DNA from: Candidatus Lloydbacteria bacterium CG22_combo_CG10-13_8_21_14_all_47_15
GTDB taxonomy: Bacteria > Patescibacteriota > Minisyncoccia > Phycocordibacterales > 21-14-all-47-15
Assembly: GCA_002771515.1 (NCBI GenBank)
Contig: PCTL01000019.1
Coordinates: 1 to 32,557, forward strand
Reading direction: 5' to 3'
DNA: 32,557 bases
In this document: piece after piece, positions 26,920 through 32,557 of the stretch
How the letters are laid out: every line of letters starts with the position of its first letter
Numbering within the stretch: the stretch's first letter is position 1
Notes under the pieces: generated by a model
Told to the model about the DNA's origin: nothing
Databases searched by the model: none
Seen by the model: only the letters and a program-made list of their open reading frames with translations
Position numbers and translations under genes: made by a program

Positions 26920-26951
26920 AAAAATCCAGCGTCTCATGACGCTGGATTTTT
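26919..26951 (-). terminator. Intrinsic terminator between the sugar operon and the CotH operon
   Basis: AAATCCAGCGTC, loop TCAT, GACGCTGGATTTTT: about 14 pairs followed by T. Symmetrical enough to act in both directions. It separates the two minus-strand operons. Confidence 0.88.
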
Positions 26952-26974
26952 GATACATAATTCTATGCTATTAC

Positions 26975-28027
26975 TTATTCCGCGATAAAAGCCCACTGCA
27001 TCGGAGTTCCGCGTTCAATATCTTGAGCCGCTCTACGGCCCCAGACTGAACGGCAATATTTTGGAGCAAGTCCGTTGCCTGGACGGATAGACCGCACATT
27101 TTTCTCGGTAAAACTTTCTCCTTTCCGAATATCAGAAACCGCAAATAGGGACTTTCTGAAAATTACATTCTCTGCCGACCCTCCCGAAGCCCCGTAACAC
27201 GGGGTACCGATGATTTTTTCTGTCTGCCGAATCGCGTCAACCATATGCCGCAATTCATCTGGCTCCAAAGAAAATGACGCGTCTGGCCCGCCATCTTTGC
27301 GTGAAAGTGTAACATGCTTCTCAATAATAGCCGCACCGAACGCAACCGCCAGAACTGGCACTTCAGTCCCAAGCGTATGATCAGATAAACCAACGATTCC
27401 GCCAAACCGCTCTCTCATATCCGGTATAGTAGCGAGATTCATTTCCGCAGGTGTGGCAGGATACGCGCTCACACAGTGGAGCAATGCGATTGACGGGCAA
27501 CCGCCTCCTTTCAATGTTGCGAGCGCCAGATTGATTTCGCTAACTGAAGCCATGCCGCATGACATAATAACCGGTTTCCGCGTACGCCCAATCCTCTCTA
27601 ACAAAGGTATGTCAGTAACTTCAAAAGACGAGACTTTGTACGCCGGCATATCAAGCTCTTCCAAAAAATCAACTGCGGTGATATCAAACGGCGAAGAAAA
27701 ACAAATGAGCCCCTTTGACTCTGCGTACTTCTTCAAGTGCGGCTGCCATTCCCACGGCGTATATGCCTCGTTATACAATTGATAGAGAGTCCGCCATTTC
27801 CACGCGTCATTGCTCTTCACCTGAAAATATTCTTTGTCAGAATCAATTGTAATCGTATCCGCTGTATATGTTTGAAGTTTTATCGCGTGCGCGCCTGCTT
27901 TGCGCACCGCATCTATGATATTACGCGCATTGGCATATGATTGCAGATGATTTGCGGACAATTCCGCGACAATCAATGTTTGGCAACCTATACCAACCAC
28001 CCTCTTTCCGATATACATGTGTTGCAT
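26975..28027 (-). CDS. pseI: Pseudaminic acid synthase-type enzyme
   Basis: NeuB-family enzyme that condenses phosphoenolpyruvate with a 6-deoxy diacetamido hexose to give a nonulosonic acid. The 350 residues hold the TIM-barrel (about 10-280) and a C-terminal antifreeze-like SAF domain (SLFAVSDIRKGESFTEKNVRSIRPGNG, about 290-316). AELSANH (21-27), KLQTYTADTITIDSDKEYF and EAYTPWEWQP are typical of PseI rather than sialic or legionaminic synthases. The start has AAGGAG seven bases upstream. It is the last gene of the sugar operon, 13 bases after the GNAT gene. PseB, PseC and PseG are not in the window, so the exact sugar is uncertain. Confidence 0.9.
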   Translation of the reverse strand: MQHMYIGKRVVGIGCQTLIVAELSANHLQSYANARNIIDAVRKAGAHAIKLQTYTADTITIDSDKEYFQVKSNDAWKWRTLYQLYNEAYTPWEWQPHLKKYAESKGLICFSSPFDITAVDFLEELDMPAYKVSSFEVTDIPLLERIGRTRKPVIMSCGMASVSEINLALATLKGGGCPSIALLHCVSAYPATPAEMNLATIPDMRERFGGIVGLSDHTLGTEVPVLAVAFGAAIIEKHVTLSRKDGGPDASFSLEPDELRHMVDAIRQTEKIIGTPCYGASGGSAENVIFRKSLFAVSDIRKGESFTEKNVRSIRPGNGLAPKYCRSVWGRRAAQDIERGTPMQWAFIAE

Positions 28028-28040
28028 TTCATATCTCCTT

Positions 28041-28529
28041 TCAATCCGTGCACATATCGCGATACAAAATCATATGCATACAGAGTTCGCCCATTCTGTT
28101 AATTTCTGTGAATCGGCCGTATCCTGCTTTTTCAAATGTTTTAACGGAAGCCGTATTATTTTTTTTTACAAATGCACAGATACATTGAATCTGCGGATGC
28201 GCATCAAAGAATTGTGATGATGTTTCCCGCAATACCTTTGCCCCATATCCCATTCCGCGAAAATGTGACGACAGTGCGATATGCACTTCTGCATTCTGCG
28301 CACCGGATATATCAAACCGCACTTGACCTGCTGGAAGAAAATCAATTTCCGCGATATAGAAAACGGTGCACCCAGAAGACATCTTTTCCTTATACCACAG
28401 GCAGTGGGTATCCCAATCAATAAAAACATTGTCAAAAGACGCTTCCCGTACCGCTGTCTCATTCCGTAAATTGAACACGAATTCCCTGTCTTCTTCACTT
28501 GCTTTCCTAATGACGATCATTGCAGTCAT
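28041..28529 (-). CDS. GNAT-family N-acetyltransferase
   Basis: A 162-residue GNAT enzyme. The acetyl-CoA-binding segment is SSHFRGMGYGAKVLRE (RGMGYGA matches the R/Q-x-x-G-x-G/A pattern), followed by NNTASVKTFEKAGYG, the usual C-terminal strand-helix. Its place beside a PseI-type synthase suggests N-acetylation of the amino sugar precursor, as PseH does, but protein substrates cannot be excluded. Its ATG overlaps the stop of the DUF218 gene (ATGA), so translation is coupled. Met4 is a second possible start. Confidence 0.85.
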   Translation of the reverse strand: MTAMIVIRKASEEDREFVFNLRNETAVREASFDNVFIDWDTHCLWYKEKMSSGCTVFYIAEIDFLPAGQVRFDISGAQNAEVHIALSSHFRGMGYGAKVLRETSSQFFDAHPQIQCICAFVKKNNTASVKTFEKAGYGRFTEINRMGELCMHMILYRDMCTD

Positions 28530-29149
28530 AGTACATATCCCCCTTTCAGGATATCGCGTACCCCTTGTTGCTCAAGCGATACTCTCTTTTTTAATTCGGT
28601 ACTTTGATACGCATCGGCAATCATGGTTTCCCATTGCTCACTGTCGTTTGCAATACAAATTTGTTCAGCAGAACAAAGCGACAATATTCCGGCAGACAAA
28701 ACATTGTTCAGCGCGCTTAATGCGTCTAAACATTCAATCATCGCCTGAATACGCGGCAGATGATATTCATTTGAAATCAGGGTCACGGACTCCTGTCCTG
28801 CCTCAAGAAACTTTTGTAATACAAGGAGACCCTCAAATGTAGTTCCGGAGTTGCTTTCAATTGTAATGTCCGGAGCGGCTATACCAAGCGTTTCAAGCTC
28901 ACCCGCCATGACCTGCGATATCGCCGGCATATCCGGTGTTGCCCGCATATGTCCTCGTCCTCCTATTACAAGAAGCGCCGCGGGCCGATTCTCTTTCCGG
29001 AATTGCTTATATGTATATACCCCTGCTAATACACGGAATCTGTCTCCCAGTACGCCGAAATCATCTCCCTCATCAAGCCATGTGGTACGCCAACCGCCCG
29101 TATCTTTCACAAGACCGCCTGCAAAAATTGCAATAATATGTGCGTTCAT
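28526..29149 (-). CDS. DUF218 (YdcF/ElyC-like) protein
   Basis: A 207-residue alpha/beta protein without a signal or membrane segment. DUF218 marks are LVIGGRGH, the motif ESNSGTTFEG and LISNEYHLPR. ElyC and SanA of this fold influence envelope polymers, and YdcF binds S-adenosylmethionine; none of these roles can be assigned here. It is unusual inside a nonulosonic-acid operon and may be a pathway-specific hydrolase or carrier factor. GAGG precedes the ATG, and the aminotransferase stop is three bases upstream. Confidence 0.8.
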   Translation of the reverse strand: MNAHIIAIFAGGLVKDTGGWRTTWLDEGDDFGVLGDRFRVLAGVYTYKQFRKENRPAALLVIGGRGHMRATPDMPAISQVMAGELETLGIAAPDITIESNSGTTFEGLLVLQKFLEAGQESVTLISNEYHLPRIQAMIECLDALSALNNVLSAGILSLCSAEQICIANDSEQWETMIADAYQSTELKKRVSLEQQGVRDILKGGYVL

Positions 29150-29151
29150 CT

Positions 29152-30456
29152 CTACCTCACTTTAAATATATTCGTAATTGGCTTTCCCTCCAGAGAACTT
29201 TTTAAGCTGTTATTTTCAAGCAACACTTTCATACGACCAAATATCTTATCGTACGCGTCTAGGAGATTATTAACATCTTTTTTTGTATGCGTAAAGCTTA
29301 TATTATGCTGGCCGAACCACAAAAATCCCTTTTTCAAGAGTTCTTGTTGTATATAACTTTTTATTTCCAAGTCGGACACAGAATCTGTAGAAGAAATCAG
29401 AAATATTTGCCACGGAGGTTTACCGACTACACTTATGATATCCCCAAGTTTATAATGTGCGACAAGCATATTTGTCCTATCTTTTAATATTTGTCCAAGA
29501 TGCCACAGATACGGAATGACTTTTTTCTTCTCCATTTCCCGTATAGTCGCCACAGCAGCCGCCAAAGACAGGCATTCCCCGCCAAAGGTAAAAGAATAAA
29601 AAATATCATCAACCGCCCGCATATATTTTTTCTGTCCCACCAATGCGGCAATCGGCATGCCGTTTGCCATTGATTTTCCAAATGTCGCAAGATCCGGCGT
29701 AATTCCAAAATATTTTTGCGCGCCGCCAATATCAAACCTAAATCCTGTAATAATCTCGTCAAAAATAAGCAGTGCGCCATGTTTGCGTGCGAGTGTCTTT
29801 ACTTTTTGCAGAAAATTATTTTGGGGCTCACTATAATTCATTGGCTCCATGATTACGGCGGCAACTTTATTTTTGTGTTTTTTAAAAATTCTTTCAAGCG
29901 ATGATATATCGTTATAGACAAACGAGTGGGTCATTGCACGAGTACTTTTCGGCACTCCGAGGTGCCGCGCGGTTGAGCCGATGTACCAATCGTGCCAGCC
30001 ATGATATCCGCACGCGGCAATATGGTCACGACCTGTTATCGCGCGAGCAAGCCGTACAGCGCCTGTCGTCACATCAGACCCGTTTTTTCCGAAACGCACC
30101 ATCTCGGCGCATGGTATATGTTTGATGAGAAGCTCCGCCAGTTCATATTCAAGCGGAGATGGAAGCGAAAATATGATGCCTTTCTTGAGCTGATGCTTAA
30201 TCGCATCATCAACCGCTTTATATTGATAGCCTAAAATAACCGGCAAAAGTCCGTTTATAAAATCTATATATTCATTGCCGTCAACATCCCAGACACGGCT
30301 CCCCTTTCCATGCGTTATAAAAAGCGGCGCAACGCCCTGCGCCCATTGTAAATGGCTTTTTGAGAATGTTTGCGACGCAAGCGGAATAACTTTACTTACT
30401 TTCGCGAACAACGCGTTACTTTTTTTGACTTTTGCTTTTAGATTTTTGTTTTTCAT
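29152..30456 (-). CDS. Class III aminotransferase (glutamate-1-semialdehyde mutase-like)
   Basis: PLP enzyme, 434 residues. The fold is clear: GKNGSDVTTGAVRLARA (123-139), YHGWHDWY (151-158), FDEIITGFRF (232-241, Asp233 binds the pyridine N), and the Schiff-base lysine K261 in TFGKSMANG. It resembles glutamate-1-semialdehyde aminomutase but lies in a sugar operon, so it probably aminates or rearranges a sugar or small precursor. It starts 41 bases inside the end of the cytidylyltransferase gene; no later Met is suitable. The Lys-rich N-terminal 12 residues may reflect this overlap. Confidence 0.87.
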   Translation of the reverse strand: MKNKNLKAKVKKSNALFAKVSKVIPLASQTFSKSHLQWAQGVAPLFITHGKGSRVWDVDGNEYIDFINGLLPVILGYQYKAVDDAIKHQLKKGIIFSLPSPLEYELAELLIKHIPCAEMVRFGKNGSDVTTGAVRLARAITGRDHIAACGYHGWHDWYIGSTARHLGVPKSTRAMTHSFVYNDISSLERIFKKHKNKVAAVIMEPMNYSEPQNNFLQKVKTLARKHGALLIFDEIITGFRFDIGGAQKYFGITPDLATFGKSMANGMPIAALVGQKKYMRAVDDIFYSFTFGGECLSLAAAVATIREMEKKKVIPYLWHLGQILKDRTNMLVAHYKLGDIISVVGKPPWQIFLISSTDSVSDLEIKSYIQQELLKKGFLWFGQHNISFTHTKKDVNNLLDAYDKIFGRMKVLLENNSLKSSLEGKPITNIFKVR

Positions 30457-31198
30457 CTTCTTGAAGAGATTTTAATAATCCGCTATTCCGAGTTATATAC
30501 ATATTTTTAAGCATTATATCCGGATTCTTACTCAACAATACAATATAATCCATATAAGACGCGTCATGCGTAGTATGCGTCAGTAGAAATTTAATAACAT
30601 CAAAATCCTCCGGTTCATCTACGGTCATTCGGAAATGCGCCCAATTGTGCGACGCGGATACATTTCCCTTTTTAAATTTTTTCTGTTTCCGTATGTACTG
30701 AGTCATATGCTCCCGTTCAGACGGAAGCGTCGCTTTTTGAGCCGCCTCTATAAGTGCCTTTTTTGTAAACACTTCCACATCCATACCATCGGGGAAAGTC
30801 TCCGGGTCAATATTGCAGGCATAATCAAGTTTTTTTTCGTAGAAAATAGCAATGACGCTTTCAGCCACTTTCGGATCAACAATAGGGCAGTCACTCGTAA
30901 TACGCACAATCGTATTATACTCCGGATACGCGAGCGAACACCTGTAGTAGCGGTCCAAGAGATCTGTCTCTGAACCGCGGACACAGGAAATTTTAATTCT
31001 CTTGCACAACAGCGCGAGTACATCATCTCGTTTATGCGTGGTTGTCGCGACAACTATTTTATCAATAGATGCCACCTGCGTTACTCTGGAAATACAGTGC
31101 TCAAGCAATGTTTTTCCTGCGACCTTCTTCAACACCTTGCGCGGAAACCTTGTTGATCCGGTCCGCGCCTGAATGATGCATAATGTTTTTGTTTTCAT
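30416..31198 (-). CDS. SpsF-like cytidylyltransferase
   Basis: Nucleotidyltransferase of the CMP-sugar (SpsF/NeuA-like) group, 260 residues from ATG 31198. The N-terminal nucleotide-binding loop is IIQARTGSTRFPRKVL, and later come RITSDCPIVDP and TVDEPEDFDVI, both typical. It should activate a sugar acid or polyol with CTP. SpsF-family genes often accompany NeuB/PseI-type synthases and a class III aminotransferase. The frame is open upstream to 31252, but that would overlap the oxidoreductase gene; ATG 31198 lies four bases after its stop. The C-terminus is a Lys/Ser-rich tail within the overlap with the next gene. Confidence 0.88.
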   Translation of the reverse strand: MKTKTLCIIQARTGSTRFPRKVLKKVAGKTLLEHCISRVTQVASIDKIVVATTTHKRDDVLALLCKRIKISCVRGSETDLLDRYYRCSLAYPEYNTIVRITSDCPIVDPKVAESVIAIFYEKKLDYACNIDPETFPDGMDVEVFTKKALIEAAQKATLPSEREHMTQYIRKQKKFKKGNVSASHNWAHFRMTVDEPEDFDVIKFLLTHTTHDASYMDYIVLLSKNPDIMLKNMYITRNSGLLKSLQEDEKQKSKSKSQKK

Positions 31199-31202
31199 AT
31201 TG

Positions 31203-32150
31203 TCATATTTTACCTCTAGCTGTTGACAGAAGTTTGACAACCGCCTTACCACCTACGATATCCTGCAATGGTTTCTTTCCGTGTGCCACGCATTGTAAAA
31301 AATGTTTCAATTCATCAATAAACATCTGATTTGTATTTTTCTCTCCATGATACAAAACTTTTATTCTTCGTTCGTCTGCAAAAACGACTGAATCATCCAT
31401 AAAATCAATCGTGAGCGTTCCCTTATCTGTCACGATATCAATAAAATGCGCGCGCTTCCGGCTCACATAGTCTATGACTGCGGTACTCAACACGCCATTC
31501 TCATGCACAAACACAAGCGCGGCCGCTTCTTCACCGCGAATGCCAAGCATTGAAACATCACCGGTGCATACGCTGTATTTCTTGATATGTCCTAACAAAA
31601 ATTCCAAATAATTTACCAAGTGAGACCCTGAGTCCATAATCAGACGCTCCGCGCCACCGGTTTCTTTTAATGTTTCGTAGATATACGGACGGTGCACCGG
31701 TATGGAGTATCCGGCAATCACTCGCGAAAGCACCGGCTTGCCATACCGCCCGCTTTCCAGCGCGCGACGCATTACAGCTAAACCCTTATGAAAAAGATAA
31801 TTGCACGCCACCATACGAACTAGTTTTTTGTCTCTGCATACTGTTTCAAGCTCTGCAATTCCGGCCACTGTGTCGGAAAGAGGTTTTTCAATAAACAGAT
31901 GGCAACCGGCTTTTGCGCACCGAAGCGCTGTCCTCACATGAAGGTTGCTCGGGTTACAGACAAAAGCAATGTCAAATTGTTTGAGCGCGTTACCGCCGAT
32001 ACTCGTAAGAGCCCGAATACCTGCGCCGACTGTTTTCGTATCAATATCGTACACAGACACATTATGATATCCAAGCGTACGCAGATTCTGATAATGCCGT
32101 TTACCGATTGAACCAAAACCGATAATAATTATGTTGCATTTTTTATCCAT
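31203..32150 (-). CDS. Gfo/Idh/MocA-family oxidoreductase
   Basis: NAD(P)-dependent sugar dehydrogenase, 315 residues. The Rossmann loop is GFGSIGKRH (11-19), with the acidic DIDT after strand two. EKPL (about 88-91) carries the expected catalytic Lys, and GSHLVNYLEF in the second domain has the conserved His. It probably oxidises a nucleotide-linked or free sugar for the same surface sugar. The start overlaps the stop of the FemAB-like gene by eight bases; the SpsF-like gene follows after four bases. Confidence 0.88.
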   Translation of the reverse strand: MDKKCNIIIIGFGSIGKRHYQNLRTLGYHNVSVYDIDTKTVGAGIRALTSIGGNALKQFDIAFVCNPSNLHVRTALRCAKAGCHLFIEKPLSDTVAGIAELETVCRDKKLVRMVACNYLFHKGLAVMRRALESGRYGKPVLSRVIAGYSIPVHRPYIYETLKETGGAERLIMDSGSHLVNYLEFLLGHIKKYSVCTGDVSMLGIRGEEAAALVFVHENGVLSTAVIDYVSRKRAHFIDIVTDKGTLTIDFMDDSVVFADERRIKVLYHGEKNTNQMFIDELKHFLQCVAHGKKPLQDIVGGKAVVKLLSTARGKI

Positions 32151-32557
32151 GATATGGCGTTAACGAATCGGCATATTTCTTTATTCTTGAGTGATATACA
32201 TCGGCAAAGTATTCTTTATCATAGTATTTTTCCCCCATCGGGAGCAGTGCGGTAAAACCTCCAAACCCCCGTTTGAATTTTGAGATGCTCTTTTCCTTTT
32301 CGGTGGGGAAATGCTCAAGCGTTTGTGCGTAATATTGCCATCCGATCTCATAAAATTTAATTGCATGCTCATGCATCCATTTTATGCCTTCCCACTGTAT
32401 AAAATGCGCGACCGGAATTCCGGCAGAGTTCGGGTCATTACACGCGGAACCATAATATGCGTTGTTTTTGTACAAGAAAAAATAAGAAAAACCAACAAAC
32501 ATATTTCCTTTTTTTGCGCCAATTAAAAAAGCGTTCCCTTCTCGTATCCAGTCATAC
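32143..32557 (-). CDS. FemAB/GNAT-like acyltransferase, C-terminal part (cut by window edge)
   Basis: The frame is open to the right edge, so the gene starts outside the window; 137 residues are visible. Features are NAFLIGAKKGNMFVGFSYF, YYGSACNDP, IQWEGIKWMHEH, KFYEIGWQ and ISKFKRGFGG, which fit the C-terminal GNAT-like half of FemAB or BioF2-like acyltransferases found in surface-sugar clusters. An internal ATG at 32502 exists but the upstream codons remain coding-like. It overlaps the oxidoreductase start by eight bases. The substrate is unknown. Confidence 0.75.
   Translation of the reverse strand, partial: YDWIREGNAFLIGAKKGNMFVGFSYFFLYKNNAYYGSACNDPNSAGIPVAHFIQWEGIKWMHEHAIKFYEIGWQYYAQTLEHFPTEKEKSISKFKRGFGGFTALLPMGEKYYDKEYFADVYHSRIKKYADSLTPYHG

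Overview
The window looks like a chromosomal piece of a Patescibacteria (CPR) genome, most likely Parcubacteria-like. This is inferred from gene content and style: a very short IF-2, small tightly packed genes, a DCGG-motif membrane protein, Gly/Thr/Ala-rich exported proteins with peptidoglycan-binding repeats, and an rRNA unit with 23S and 5S but no 16S. Stops include TAA, TAG and TGA (TGA ends the genes stopping at 10411, 28526 and 31203), so there is no sign of the UGA-Gly code of Gracilibacteria.

Layout. 1-3.0 kb (minus): cysteine desulfurase then oligoendopeptidase F. 3.1-6.1 kb (plus): infB-rbfA running into tRNA-Cys, then tRNA-Leu(UAA), a small Cys-rich protein, tRNA-Lys(CUU) and tRNA-Leu(UAG), with related post-tRNA spacer repeats. 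6.2-10.4 kb: glyA, a polyprenyl-phosphate sugar transferase, a divergent GT4 glycosyltransferase and a 49-residue membrane peptide with its own promoter and terminator. 10.6-12.5 kb (minus): a DCGG membrane protein and a RodA/FtsW-family glycan polymerase. 12.5-16.2 kb (minus): promoter, leader, 23S, a CCA-bearing tRNA-like element, 5S, terminator. 16.4-19.3 kb (minus): a membrane channel-like protein, a winged-helix/nucleotidyltransferase-like protein, and rplJ-rplL behind an L10 leader. 19.4-21.7 kb (minus): two exported proteins behind a promoter whose spacer contains ten C. 21.8-26.9 kb (minus): CotH, CotH with a beta-helix, VTC-domain protein and DUF4956 protein, one operon. 27.0-32.6 kb (minus): a surface-sugar operon with FemAB-like protein (cut by the window edge), Gfo/Idh/MocA oxidoreductase, SpsF-like cytidylyltransferase, class III aminotransferase, DUF218 protein, GNAT acetyltransferase and pseudaminic-acid-type synthase.

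How it fits together. Much of the window concerns the cell envelope: lipid-linked sugar initiation, glycosyl transfer, a nonulosonic-acid-type sugar pathway, SEDS glycan polymerisation, exported repeat proteins and the CotH/VTC/DUF4956 set. The rest is translation machinery. The most unusual items are the tRNA-like element between 23S and 5S, a candidate phase-variable promoter for surface proteins, antisense T-arm sequences in tRNA spacers, and promoters placed so close to start codons that near-leaderless mRNAs are predicted.
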